64,000 nt of DNA from Paenibacillus sp. FSL W8-0426 (lineage in GTDB: Bacteria > Bacillota > Bacilli > Paenibacillales > Paenibacillaceae). The notes below the pieces were generated by a model. The model saw only the letters and a list, made by a program, of their open reading frames with translations. It was not told where the DNA came from and made no database searches. The DNA is taken from NCBI RefSeq assembly GCF_037969725.1, contig NZ_CP150203.1, positions 6,253,501-6,317,500 on the forward strand, written 5' to 3'. Both the position numbers and the translations under genes were made by a program. Shown here piece by piece: positions 8,490 to 17,792 of this stretch (the first letter of the stretch is position 1; every line of letters begins with the position of its first letter).

Positions 8490-8777
8490 CTAATTATTAG
8501 GGAAGTTCTTGAAGTAAGGCAGCAGCTTGTCGGCAAGCCTTTTGCTGTCTACCTGATACGTCCCCGAGCTTATTTGTTCCTTAAGCTCCTGAATCCGCTG
8601 CGCACGCGCCGGATCCTGTATACGGCCTTGTTCCTCAAGCATTTTCATCGCCTCCGGAGAAATGGATACTTCATCCTTACGGCGGCTTTTTTTGGCGTCA
8701 GCCTGCTGCTGATTGGATTCAACGTTCCTCTGATATGAATTGATTGCACCAATTCGACTCGGTTCATTGATTTTCAT
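8490..8777 (-). CDS. flgM: Anti-sigma-D factor FlgM
   Basis: 95 residues. FlgM holds SigD inactive until the hook is complete. The N terminus MKINEPSRIGAINSYQRN and the C-terminal helix with KEQISSGTYQVDSKRLADKL are characteristic; the QVDS.K(I/L)A element is the sigma-binding helix. Its predicted SigD promoter implies the usual negative feedback. It is followed eight bases later by flgN. Confidence 0.94.
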   Translation of the reverse strand: MKINEPSRIGAINSYQRNVESNQQQADAKKSRRKDEVSISPEAMKMLEEQGRIQDPARAQRIQELKEQISSGTYQVDSKRLADKLLPYFKNFPNN

Positions 8778-8855
8778 TCCGAACTACACTTCCTTCCACC
8801 ACAGGATTTTTTCATTATCTTGCATCTGTATGTTCTTAAACTCGATTGGGATAAT

Positions 8856-8890
8856 TAAAAAAACCGATAATCTTTAATAAGTTTATCGGT
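8856..8890 (-). terminator. Terminator after yvyF whose stem contains the flgM promoter -10
   Basis: On the minus strand ACCGATAA (8883-8890) pairs with TTATCGGT (8863-8870) around a 12-base loop, followed by T residues. The upstream arm is also the -10 element of the flgM promoter candidate. Confidence 0.72.
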
Positions 8891-8910
8891 ACGAAATAAA
8901 GCAATTGTTA
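8883..8910 (-). promoter_or_regulatory. SigD promoter for flgM-flgN-flgK-flgL
   Basis: TAAC at 8907-8910 and ACCGATAA at 8883-8890 on the minus strand, 16 bases apart, about 105 bases before the flgM start. It matches 3 of 4 bases of the -35 and most of the -10. Confidence 0.68.
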
Positions 8911-8939
8911 TAGTAAAAACGGTATTTAAGCCCTCATTC

Positions 8940-9347
8940 CTACGAATCCCGTAGTTTGTCGACGGTTCTGTAGGTTCGCCCTCCTATGTCGTCGTTCTCC
9001 TTCTGACCTACTTCCCGTGCGGCTCCGGCCAAGTCCTTGGTCAAACGCGCACGGCAAGAGTCACACATATGCCCTTCCCTGATCAGGTTTCCGCATACTT
9101 CACAAGGATACATCAGATTCGGGGCATTCTCGACGGAGATTCGCCCTTCACGGATAAACTTTGTAATTTGTTTGATGGAAACATCCGTAGCGTCGGACAA
9201 TTCCTGTATGTTAGCGCCTTTGTTTTCCCGCAAATACTCGGCGCATGTTTGATACTCCAATTCAATCTCCTTGATGCAGTTGGAACATACGTCCCTGAAA
9301 TTCAAGGCATACAATCTGCCACAGCGAGGACAATTACCCAAATTCAT
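8940..9347 (-). CDS. yvyF: YvyF family flagellar operon protein, zinc-finger-like
   Basis: 135 residues matching the TIGR03826/YvyF family in order and content: an N-terminal CPRCGRLYALNFRDVCSNC cluster, a central helix-turn-helix-like part (ATDVSIKQITKFIREGRI) and a second cysteine set (CEVCGNLIREGHMCDSC). Two zinc-binding sites are therefore likely. Its biochemical role is not established; it is regularly found between comFC and flgM. Here a giant gene separates it from comFC. Confidence 0.9.
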   Translation of the reverse strand: MNLGNCPRCGRLYALNFRDVCSNCIKEIELEYQTCAEYLRENKGANIQELSDATDVSIKQITKFIREGRISVENAPNLMYPCEVCGNLIREGHMCDSCRARLTKDLAGAAREVGQKENDDIGGRTYRTVDKLRDS

Positions 9348-9382
9348 TCCTCTATCGCCCCTCTCAAGCTTCCTCTTCCCGA

Positions 9383-9410
9383 ATATCGATTTATTTACTA
9401 CATTACCTTA
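9383..9410 (-). promoter_or_regulatory. SigD-like promoter for yvyF
   Basis: TAAG at 9407-9410 and ATCGATAT at 9383-9390 on the minus strand, 16 bases apart, about 35 bases before the yvyF start. Confidence 0.7.
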
Positions 9411-9440
9411 TTTTCTGTCGTGAAGCCATAGGGCGTTTAC

Positions 9441-9484
9441 AAAAAATAGAGAAACAGAATGCATATATACGCAAACTGTCCCTC
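9441..9484 (-). terminator. Terminator after the FnIII repeat gene
   Basis: On the minus strand GAGGGACAG pairs with CTGTTTCTC (two G-U pairs) around an inner TGC/GCA stem, followed by TATTTTTTG. It starts 11 bases after the stop codon at 9496. Confidence 0.68.
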
Positions 9485-9495
9485 TTGTTGGATTA

Positions 9496-12400
9496 CTAAT
9501 TTAACGCTTTGATCGTTAAAACGGCGGACCATGCACTTGAGTTTTGTTCACTAACGGCTCTGATCCGGTATTTGTGCTGACTGGACGGGAGCTGATCTGC
9601 ATGAATCCATTGGGGATCACTTGTCGTTCCAACGACTTGCCCATCCGCTTCGATCTCATAAAACGTTGCACCAACTACCGCATCCCAGCCCAATGCGATA
9701 GAGGTGCTGTCTGCTGTGCCTTTCAATACCGGTGTACCTAATAGCGTCATGCCGCTGATCAAGTCACTCCACGCGCCTACACCTGCTGCGTTCTTCGAGC
9801 GGATACGGAAGGTATGCTCCGTATTGGCAACCAGACCACTCTTCGTATATGCTACGCCCGTCACTGGTACTACGGTGCCATCAATTTCGAGGTCATAGCC
9901 CGTTGCTCCCGTTACGGCTGTCCATTTCAGCGCAATCGCTACATTTGTCGTCGTATTGATCGCCAAGCCGCTCACTGCACCAGGCACGGTGTTTTGTGTC
10001 AGGACTACTGTCCACGCACTGGTGTTGGTATCGGTCAATGCACGAATGCGGTATTTGTGTGCCGTTCCCGGCAGCAAACTGCTGTGCGTATAGGTTGGCT
10101 CGGTCACTGTACCCACAACCACGCCATCCGCTTCGACTTCATATGTTGTCGCATCGGCAATCTCTGCCCATGTCAGGGTTACCTTCGTTTCTTCTGATGT
10201 CGCTTTCAATACCGGCGTATTCAGTAAGGTAGTCCCGCTAATCGGTTCACTCCATGCGCCCGGACCTGCTGCATTCTTCGAGCGGATACGGAAGGTATGC
10301 TCCGTATTGGCAACCAGACCGCTCTTCGTATACGCTACGCCCGTCACAGGCACTACGGTGCCATCAATCTCCAGATCATAGCCCGTTGCTCCGGTTACGC
10401 CTGTCCATTTTAGCGTAATCGCTACGTTCGTCGTTGTCGTTGTATTGATCGCCAAGCCGCTTACTGCACCAGGCACGGTGTTTTGTGTCAAGACTGCTGT
10501 CCATGCACTGGTGTTGGTATCGGTCAGTGCACGAACGCGGTATTTATGTGCCGTTCCCGGCAGCAAACTGCTATGCGTGTAAATGGGCTCGTCCACTGTG
10601 CCAACAACCACGCCATCAGCCTCTACTTCATATCTTGTGGCATCGGCAATCTCTGCCCACGTCAGGGTTACCTTCGTTTCTTCCGATGTCGCTTTCAACA
10701 CTGGCGTGTTCAGCAGCGTAGTCGCATTAATCGGTTCACTCCACGCGCCCGCACCTGCTGCGTTCTTCGAACGAATGCGGAAGGTGTGCTCCGTATTGGC
10801 GGCAAGACCGCTCTTCGTATATGCTACGCCCGTCACAGGCACTACGGTGCCATCAATCTCCAGATCATAGCCCGTTGCTCCGGTTACAGCTGTCCATTTC
10901 AGCGCAATCGCTGCATTCGTCGTTGTATTGATCGCCAGGCCGCTTACTGCACCCGGGATGGTATTTTGTGTCAGGACTGCTGTCCATGCACTGGTGTTGG
11001 TCTCGGTCAGTGCACGCACGCGGTATTTGTGTGCCGTTCCCGGCAATAAACTGCTATGCGTGTAAGTGGGCTCGTCCACTGTGCCGACAACCACGCCGTC
11101 CGCTTCTACTTCGTATTTCGTTGCGCCGTCAATCTCTGCCCATGTTAGGGTTACCTTCGTTTCTTCCGATGTTGCTTTCAATACCGGCGTGTTCAGCAGC
11201 GTAGTCGCATTAATCGGTTCACTCCATGCGCCCGCACCTGCTGCATTCTTCGAACGAATACGGAAGGTGTGCTCTGTATTAGCGGCAAGACCGCTCTTCG
11301 TATACGCTGCGCCCGTCACTGGCACTACAGTTCCGTCGATCTCCAGATCATAGCCCGTTGCTCCGGTAACGGCTGTCCATTTTAGCGCAATCGCTGTGTT
11401 CGTCGTTGTATTGATCGCCAAGCCATTCACCGCACCTGGCACGGTGTTTTGTGTCAGAACAGCTGTCCATGCACTGGTGTTGGTCTCGGTCAACGCACGC
11501 ACGCGGTATTTATGTGCCGTTCCCGGCAGCAAACTGCTATGCGTGTAAGTAGGCTCGTCCACTGTGCCCACAACCACCCCATCGGCTTCTACTTCATATG
11601 TTGTGGCATCGGCAATTTCTGCCCATGTCAGAGTTACCTTCGTTTCTTCCGATGTTGCTTTCAACACTGGCGTATTCAGTAAGGTAGTCCCGCTAATCGG
11701 TTCACTCCATGCGCCCGGACCTGCTGCATTCTTCGAGCGGATACGGAAGGTATGCTCCGTATTGGCAACCAGGCCGCTCTTCGTATACGCTACGCCCGTC
11801 ACTGGCACCACCGTGCCATCGATTTCGAGATCATAACCTGTTGCTCCGGTGACGGCTGTCCATTTCAGCGCGATCGCCACGTTTGTTGTGGAGTTGATCG
11901 CCAGGCCGCTTACTGCTCCTGGGACAGTGTTTTGTGTCAAAACTGCTGTCCACGCACTGGTGTTGGTTTCGGTCAACGCACGCACGCGGTATTTGTGTGC
12001 CGTTCCCGGCAGCAAACTGCTATGCGTGTAAGTGGGCTCGTCCACTGTGCCGACAACCACACCATCGGCCTCTACTTCGTATGTTGTGGCATCGGCAATC
12101 TCCGCCCACGTCAGGGTTACCTTCGTTTCTTCCGATGTCGCTTTCAACACTGGTGTATTCAGCAGCGTAGTTGCATTAATCGGTTCACTCCATGCACCCG
12201 GACCTGCTGCATTCTTCGAACGAATACGGAAGGTGTGCTCTGTATTAGCGGCAAGACCGCTCTTTGTATACGCTACGCCCGTCACAGGCACCACCGTTCC
12301 GTCGATTTCGAGATCATAACCCGTTGCTCCAGTGACGGCTGTCCATTTCAGCGCAATCGCCACATTTGTTGTGGAGTTGATCGCCAAGCCGCTCACTGCA

Positions 12401-14502
12401 CCAGGCACGGTGTTTTGTGTCAGGACCGCTGTCCACGCACTGGTGTTGGTATCATTCAGCGCACGCACGCGGTATTTATGTGCCGTTCCCGGCAGTAAAC
12501 TGCTATGCGTGTAAGTGGGCTCGTCCACTGTGCCGACAACCACGCCATCTGCTTCTATTTCATATTTCGTCGCACCATCAATCTCTGCCCATATCAGGGT
12601 TACCTTCGTTTCTTCCGATGTCGCTTTCAACACTGGCGTATTCAACAGCGTAGTTGCACTAATCGGTTCACTCCACGCGCCCGGACCTGCTGCATTCTTC
12701 GATCGGATACGGAAGGTATGCTCCGTATTGGCAACCAGGCCGCTCTTCGTATAGGCTACGCCTGTCACAGGCACTACCGTGCCATCAATCTCCAGGTCAT
12801 AGCCCGTTGATCCGGTGACGGCTGTCCATTTCAGCGCAATCGCTACGTTTGTTGTGGAGTTGATCACCAAGCCATTCACCGCACCTGGCACGGTGTTTTG
12901 CGTTAGGATTGCCGTCCATGCACTGGTGTTGGTATCATTCAGCGCACGCACGCGGTATTTGTGTGCCGTTCCTGGCAGCAAACTGCTGTGTGTATAGGTT
13001 GGCTCGGTCACTGTGCCCACAACCATGCCATCGGCCTCTACTTCATATTTCGTCGCGCCGTCAACTGCGGGCCACGCCAACATGACTTCTTCTTGCGAAG
13101 GACTCGTTTGAATGACTGGAGTACTCAGTTGCGTTGTTACATTCAACATTTCCGTCCATTTGCCTGCCCCGCCTGCATTTTTGGATCTGATCCGGAAGGT
13201 GTGCTCTGTATTTGCACCAAGACCCGTCTTTGTATAGGTCGTACCCGTTACTGGAGTGATTACCCCATCAATCTCAAGATCATATCCGGTAGCACCTTTA
13301 ATCGCATCCCAGGATATCGAAATTTTGTTCCATGCCACGTCGGTTGTTTTCAAACCATTTGCCGAATTAGGGACAACCAACTGGGTGATCGTGCTGCTCC
13401 ACTCACTCTCATTGTCCGACGAAAGGGCTTTGACCGAATATGTATGACTCGAATTAGCTTCCAGACCCTCGTGTACATAGGAGGTTACATTTCCTAAATT
13501 AATGGCTTCTCCGCCATCAACAACCAATTGATACCGATCAGCGTTGTCTACGGCTGTCCATTGTATCGTGTTTTTTCCTTCTTCTGAACTTGATGACAAT
13601 ATCGGTTTGGCCAAGAGTGTTTTGACCTCATATACACTGCTCCAATCGCTCGTACCCAAAGGATTCAGAGCCCGGACCCTGTACGTATGGCTCGTATTCG
13701 GCGCAAGTGCATCGCTCGTAAACGTTGTACCGTAAAACGGGCCCTTAATCACGCCGTCCTCTTCGATCTCGTATTGAAAAGCCTGCTGCACATGATCCCA
13801 TGACAGCATAATCGCTGATTCGTTTTTAGTCGCGCTGAGATTAGATGGAGCCGCAGGAATCTGTTCGAAAGGAGTCGGGCTGCCACCTTCTAAATCAGGA
13901 TTAGCGTATTCCGCCTTTTTTGTATAGTATGGGTTCAACTTGGAGTAGAAATCTACGACTTCTCCGGTATCCGCATTAACTACAAGCGTTAATGGACTCA
14001 CGTGGTAGTCATATACATAAGTCGGTGTCGGCAGCCCCAACACATCATCATTAGTGATGGTCCACTGACCAACGTTCATGCCGGATTGTCTATACGTCAT
14101 TTCGGAATAAGTCTCATAGATCCGGCTAAAATCAACGAAAAATGCATGATCTATCTGTCCCGCATAGTTGGAGTTGTAGGATCCGAACTGAACCTTCGTG
14201 ATATAATCCACATTTCCAAGAACGGATTGTCTGCGGGTAAAAGAGTATCCTGTAGTAGAAATATTGTAGGACCTTACCCAACTTAAATTGATGTCCTTCT
14301 GGTTCACCTGCAATTTACCGCCGTCCTTTGTCATGACGTAACGGTAATCGTTGCTAGCCGAAACAATCGTTCCCCCACCAACCGCTGCAGCCTGCGCAAC
14401 CTCCCCTCCATACAAGCCAAGTTGCCCGAATACCAACGTTAAAACCAGCATTCGGACGGCCCACAAATATAAACGGCTTTTTTGTTTTCCTGGTACCACC
14501 AT
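9496..14502 (-). CDS. Giant secreted fibronectin type III repeat protein
   Basis: 1668 residues. It begins with a signal peptide (hydrophobic stretch around residues 14-40, ending in a VAQAAA-like site), then a unique region of about 170 residues resembling the beta-rich N domain of exported proteins, then about 18 FnIII-like modules of 78-83 residues. Two module types alternate: one with ATGYDLEIDGT and NTEHTFRIRSKNA, one with YEVEADGVVVGTV and GTAHKYRVRAL. No SLH domain, sortase motif or catalytic motif is seen, so it is probably released or bound non-covalently. The ATG at 14502 is preferred over an upstream TTG because AAGGGGAGAACG precedes it. The function is unknown; adhesion or matrix binding is an inference from the family. 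Confidence 0.85.
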   Translation of the reverse strand: MVVPGKQKSRLYLWAVRMLVLTLVFGQLGLYGGEVAQAAAVGGGTIVSASNDYRYVMTKDGGKLQVNQKDINLSWVRSYNISTTGYSFTRRQSVLGNVDYITKVQFGSYNSNYAGQIDHAFFVDFSRIYETYSEMTYRQSGMNVGQWTITNDDVLGLPTPTYVYDYHVSPLTLVVNADTGEVVDFYSKLNPYYTKKAEYANPDLEGGSPTPFEQIPAAPSNLSATKNESAIMLSWDHVQQAFQYEIEEDGVIKGPFYGTTFTSDALAPNTSHTYRVRALNPLGTSDWSSVYEVKTLLAKPILSSSSEEGKNTIQWTAVDNADRYQLVVDGGEAINLGNVTSYVHEGLEANSSHTYSVKALSSDNESEWSSTITQLVVPNSANGLKTTDVAWNKISISWDAIKGATGYDLEIDGVITPVTGTTYTKTGLGANTEHTFRIRSKNAGGAGKWTEMLNVTTQLSTPVIQTSPSQEEVMLAWPAVDGATKYEVEADGMVVGTVTEPTYTHSSLLPGTAHKYRVRALNDTNTSAWTAILTQNTVPGAVNGLVINSTTNVAIALKWTAVTGSTGYDLEIDGTVVPVTGVAYTKSGLVANTEHTFRIRSKNAAGPGAWSEPISATTLLNTPVLKATSEETKVTLIWAEIDGATKYEIEADGVVVGTVDEPTYTHSSLLPGTAHKYRVRALNDTNTSAWTAVLTQNTVPGAVSGLAINSTTNVAIALKWTAVTGATGYDLEIDGTVVPVTGVAYTKSGLAANTEHTFRIRSKNAAGPGAWSEPINATTLLNTPVLKATSEETKVTLTWAEIADATTYEVEADGVVVGTVDEPTYTHSSLLPGTAHKYRVRALTETNTSAWTAVLTQNTVPGAVSGLAINSTTNVAIALKWTAVTGATGYDLEIDGTVVPVTGVAYTKSGLVANTEHTFRIRSKNAAGPGAWSEPISGTTLLNTPVLKATSEETKVTLTWAEIADATTYEVEADGVVVGTVDEPTYTHSSLLPGTAHKYRVRALTETNTSAWTAVLTQNTVPGAVNGLAINTTTNTAIALKWTAVTGATGYDLEIDGTVVPVTGAAYTKSGLAANTEHTFRIRSKNAAGAGAWSEPINATTLLNTPVLKATSEETKVTLTWAEIDGATKYEVEADGVVVGTVDEPTYTHSSLLPGTAHKYRVRALTETNTSAWTAVLTQNTIPGAVSGLAINTTTNAAIALKWTAVTGATGYDLEIDGTVVPVTGVAYTKSGLAANTEHTFRIRSKNAAGAGAWSEPINATTLLNTPVLKATSEETKVTLTWAEIADATRYEVEADGVVVGTVDEPIYTHSSLLPGTAHKYRVRALTDTNTSAWTAVLTQNTVPGAVSGLAINTTTTTNVAITLKWTGVTGATGYDLEIDGTVVPVTGVAYTKSGLVANTEHTFRIRSKNAAGPGAWSEPISGTTLLNTPVLKATSEETKVTLTWAEIADATTYEVEADGVVVGTVTEPTYTHSSLLPGTAHKYRIRALTDTNTSAWTVVLTQNTVPGAVSGLAINTTTNVAIALKWTAVTGATGYDLEIDGTVVPVTGVAYTKSGLVANTEHTFRIRSKNAAGVGAWSDLISGMTLLGTPVLKGTADSTSIALGWDAVVGATFYEIEADGQVVGTTSDPQWIHADQLPSSQHKYRIRAVSEQNSSAWSAVLTIKALN
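9740..13090 (-). repeat. 483-bp tandem repeats inside the FnIII gene
   Basis: About six to seven near-identical units, each coding for a pair of FnIII modules (161 residues). Equivalent points recur at 483-bp spacing, for example 10485, 10968, 11451, 11934 and 12417; one unit is 489 bp because of a two-codon Thr insertion near 10435. The unit edges given are approximate. Conservation extends to silent positions, pointing to recent duplication or gene conversion. Confidence 0.9.
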
Positions 14503-14743
14503 CGTTCTCCCCTTCAAAAGATATATTGTGCCACCTCCGGGATATGGCCGATTCTGGAAATGGCAGCAATATGTATTCTATGCCGTGAACCTAATTCCTC
14601 CTTTTAACATGGGGGTTATTTATTGTTTTTTATAAAACCGGTAAATTCAGCAAACAACATGTCTGCATATGATATGGATTAATATTAAACCATCCAAAAT
14701 TCAGCATGTTTCAAACGAATTTTACGCATCTCATTATTGAAAA

Positions 14744-15736
14744 TTAAGATCTTGCTAACGTAAGTGTATACACCTCTGTCAAAATGCCGGCTTCCCGCGC
14801 AGCCTTCAGGATGACTTCGCTGCAAGCATCAAGCGTGCTTCCTGTTGTATAGATATCGTCCACCAGCAGCAAGCGGAGCGGCGTTTGTGAAGGTATGGGA
14901 TCTTCAGAACGCTGGCGGCGTCCTAAATCGGCCAACAGCTGCATCGCATCCGGCTGCAGGGCAAAGGCATGCTGCATCGTCTCGATCCGCTCCGCGCGAG
15001 ACTTGAAGCTCTGTTTGGCGGTGTTGACCGGGCGGCTAATCAGGTCAACGAGCGGTAGGCGGTGCGCGGCGGCGAGGCCTGCCGCCAGCCGCTCCGCCTG
15101 GTTGAAGCCGCGCTCGGCGAGGCGTTCCCCGCTGACCGGAACATAGGTCACGGCGTCCGGCCGCCATGGCGGCAACGGTTTGCGCAGCAGCGACCCGGGT
15201 CTTCGGGTCGCTGCCGAGAGGTGGACGCCCGCGGCCATGGACGCGGGCGGGACAGGTGGATGGGGAGCGTCATCCACCCGCAACCGTGCAGAAGCGGCAG
15301 GTTGTGCCGCCAAAGCGGGGATCTCTTTTGCCACAGCCGCATTCATCTCCTCGCTCATCGCCCGGAAAGCTTGTACCACCATGGCCGTCAGAAGCGGGCC
15401 GTACCGCCCATGCCCCCGGAATTTGTACATGCCGATCCATTCCTTCATCCAGGCATTGTATTGCACGGCACTGCGGTTGCAGACAAACGAGCGCTCCCGC
15501 ATATGCGGGCGAAGGCAATCGGGGCAGCCTATGCCCCGGCCGCAGCGCAAACAGCGGATCGAACGAATCCACGGAATTTGCTGTGCGCAGCGGAAGCAGA
15601 TGCCGGGATAATCCGCCGACAACCTCGCTCTGGTGCCGCACGTCAGACAGGTCTCTCCCGGTGGTGCGAGCAATTGATGCAGCAGGTGAACGAGCTTGCG
15701 CAGTTGGCCGGATACTCCTTCGAACCCATTGAACAT
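14744..15736 (-). CDS. comFC: ComF family competence protein ComFC
   Basis: 330 residues, longer than the usual 230-240. The N terminus has paired zinc-finger cysteines (C30/C33 with C47/C50 and CLRCGRGIGCPDC at 62-74). The C terminus is a phosphoribosyltransferase-like fold with the LVDDIYTTGST loop at 291-301. Residues about 130-190 are an Ala/Pro-rich insert absent from typical ComFC. ComFC acts with the ComFA helicase in uptake of single-stranded DNA. comFA ends 26 bases upstream; comFB, which lies between them in B. subtilis, is missing. Confidence 0.93.
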   Translation of the reverse strand: MFNGFEGVSGQLRKLVHLLHQLLAPPGETCLTCGTRARLSADYPGICFRCAQQIPWIRSIRCLRCGRGIGCPDCLRPHMRERSFVCNRSAVQYNAWMKEWIGMYKFRGHGRYGPLLTAMVVQAFRAMSEEMNAAVAKEIPALAAQPAASARLRVDDAPHPPVPPASMAAGVHLSAATRRPGSLLRKPLPPWRPDAVTYVPVSGERLAERGFNQAERLAAGLAAAHRLPLVDLISRPVNTAKQSFKSRAERIETMQHAFALQPDAMQLLADLGRRQRSEDPIPSQTPLRLLLVDDIYTTGSTLDACSEVILKAAREAGILTEVYTLTLARS

Positions 15737-15762
15737 GATGGCTGAGTACCTCCGTTTACGAT

Positions 15763-17616
15763 TTATTGGGATCCCGGCGTGTTCAAATACCCTTTGCGGC
15801 GGGCGATCGCGTTCATTTTGCGGATTTGAGCCACGGCTTTGACCTGGGAGCGCGTCCGTTTGGGAGAAGCAAACACGACCTTGCCTGCCGGATCGTCCAG
15901 CGAGCGCCCTGCCCGTCCGGCCATTTGTACCAATGACGCCTCATCGAACAGGCCGTTGTCTGCATCCAAAATGAATACGTCGCTCCGCGGAATGGTCACG
16001 CCGCGCTCCAAAATGGTCGTTGTGACGAGCAGCCGGATGTCGCGTTCCCGAAAGGCGACGACTTTGCCGCCCCGTTCGGCGTCCTGGGAAGAGGTGCCCT
16101 CGACCCGCACATGCGGAAAGCGGCGGCGAAGCAGAGACACAAACGGTTCGATCTGCGCAATGCGCGTCACGAAAACGAAAACTTGCGCGCCGCGTTTAAG
16201 GGAGATCCGGATCTGGTTTTGCAGGGAAGCCGGAAGATCGCGTTTGCGAATGCACTCCGCCACGGCGGGTAACTTCAGCAGTAATGGCACCGGCAGCGGA
16301 TGGCGATGAAAACGTACCGGTACTCGGGCGTGCTCCAGTTTGCCCCAAGCCACCTCTCTTTGCATGCCGGCAGGCGGCGTAGCCGATAAGTAGACAAAGT
16401 GTCCTCCTGGTTTGCAGGACGCCGCCGCGGCATGTGCGAGCATAGGATCTCCGTGATATGGAAACGCATCGAGCTCATCAATCACAACCAGGTCAAACGC
16501 CTGGTAAAACCGCATGAGCTGGTGAGTGGTGGCAAGGGTCAGCTGTGCGTCTTTCCAACGCTCGGCGCTGCCGCCATACAGCGTGGCGAGCGAAGCGTGT
16601 GGGAACGCTTTGGCGATCCGTGGCGCCAGTTCGAGCACGACGTCCCTACGCGGTGTTGCCACGAGCGCTCTCCCTCCTCGCTCCACGACATGCTGCAGGA
16701 GCGGGAAAATCATTTCGGTCTTGCCGGCCCCGGTGACGGCCCAGAGCAAGAACCGCCCCGGCCGCCCTCCTGCGGGCGGCCGGCCCAAAAACGCCAGCGC
16801 CGCGGCAGCCGCCTCGCTCTGCGCTGCGCTAAGCCCCCACCGGGCGAGCCCGCCCCCGGTGGCACCGGCCGTGCCATGCACGGCCGCAGGCGCTGCGCTG
16901 CGCAGCAGCAGCGCACAAGCCCGGCTGCGCCCGAGCGCGAGGCATGCCTCGCAGTAGGCGCACGCCGCCAGCCCGCAGGCAGCGCAGGGCACGCGCTGCC
17001 GGGCAACGCTGCCGCAGCGGCGGCAGCGGGGCGCGCTTCGCGCGCGGGGCAGCCACGCGGCACGGCGGCGCGTGGCAAGCTCCAGGGCGGCAGCGAGCTG
17101 CAGCCGCCCGTGCAGGTGCGCGAGCTGCGCAGCCGCGCGCCAGGCAGAGGCCAGCGGCGGAGCGGTGCCCGCCAGCAGCGCCTCTGCCTCGGCCGCCAGC
17201 AGTTGGCGGCCGCGAAACCGCTCGGCCAGCAGGGCAGCATCCTGCCCAAGCTGAGCCCAGGCGGTGGCGGGATAAGGCTCCGGCATCCCGCCCGCCCCCT
17301 CTGCCGCCCAGAAAATCGCCGGGCGGCCTCTACAGGCTTCGCGTTCGCCCAAAGCCTCCTCATACTGCAGGAGTCTGCGCCGCATATACTGCTGCCAATG
17401 CTTTCTTTCCCACTGGTCCATGCCCCGCTCCGCTTCGAATCCGTTCACCAGCCAAGAAGCTTGACTCATCGCGAGCGCGCCATCCAGCAAAACCCACCGC
17501 CACGCCGCCTTCCCGCCCCTGTCTTCCACCCACCAGGCCGCATCGACCCGAATATCCAGCGACAGCTTCATGATCCATCCTTCGTCTGAACGGACGACAT
17601 ATAGCGCAACTTTCAT
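15763..17616 (-). CDS. comFA: ComFA, DNA-uptake ATP-dependent helicase/translocase
   Basis: 617 residues. Order: Ala/Arg-rich N-terminal region, four-cysteine-type zinc finger (cysteines at about 198-225), Walker A AVTGAGKT at 293-300, DELD Walker B, SATPP motif III, and the C-terminal helicase half with TTILERGVTIPRSDVFILDA and QMAGRAGRS. ComFA is the membrane-associated translocase that helps pull incoming DNA into the cell during transformation. The ATG at 17616 is chosen because CAGGGAGGAGAGAGT precedes it; an upstream in-frame start would run into a terminator. The middle of the gene is extremely GC-rich (about 16740-17300) and encodes poly-Ala/Arg stretches. Confidence 0.95.
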   Translation of the reverse strand: MKVALYVVRSDEGWIMKLSLDIRVDAAWWVEDRGGKAAWRWVLLDGALAMSQASWLVNGFEAERGMDQWERKHWQQYMRRRLLQYEEALGEREACRGRPAIFWAAEGAGGMPEPYPATAWAQLGQDAALLAERFRGRQLLAAEAEALLAGTAPPLASAWRAAAQLAHLHGRLQLAAALELATRRRAAWLPRARSAPRCRRCGSVARQRVPCAACGLAACAYCEACLALGRSRACALLLRSAAPAAVHGTAGATGGGLARWGLSAAQSEAAAAALAFLGRPPAGGRPGRFLLWAVTGAGKTEMIFPLLQHVVERGGRALVATPRRDVVLELAPRIAKAFPHASLATLYGGSAERWKDAQLTLATTHQLMRFYQAFDLVVIDELDAFPYHGDPMLAHAAAASCKPGGHFVYLSATPPAGMQREVAWGKLEHARVPVRFHRHPLPVPLLLKLPAVAECIRKRDLPASLQNQIRISLKRGAQVFVFVTRIAQIEPFVSLLRRRFPHVRVEGTSSQDAERGGKVVAFRERDIRLLVTTTILERGVTIPRSDVFILDADNGLFDEASLVQMAGRAGRSLDDPAGKVVFASPKRTRSQVKAVAQIRKMNAIARRKGYLNTPGSQ

Positions 17617-17661
17617 ACTCTCTCTCCTCCCTGTAGCACTCGAATCTCCCCAAACGGAAAC

Positions 17662-17706
17662 CAAAAAAAGCACATACCGCCCGACAAAATATCGGGAGCA
17701 TGTGCT
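17662..17706 (-). terminator. Terminator just upstream of comFA
   Basis: On the minus strand AAGCACAT-gct-CCCGA...TCGGG-cggt-ATGTGCTT is followed by T residues, 46 bases before the comFA start. It could end the small upstream gene candidate or act as an attenuator for comFA. Confidence 0.78.
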
Positions 17707-17792
17707 TCATGTCCACTGGATAATCTATTTTTGATTAGCTTGTCCTCTAAATATATCGTGTATATTCGTTTTCCACAAGAACCATTCGTTCA

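Noticed and set aside
9700..12810. Repeated 60-250 codon plus-strand frames spaced 483 bases apart
   Set aside because: They recur because they are the antisense of the FnIII repeats; no independent coding signal.
9740..13090. The regular 483-bp repeats as a CRISPR array
   Set aside because: Units are far too long, contain no spacers and code for FnIII modules in one frame.
16399..17589. Several long plus-strand frames opposite comFA
   Set aside because: High GC content removes stop codons from all frames; only the minus frame has helicase motifs.
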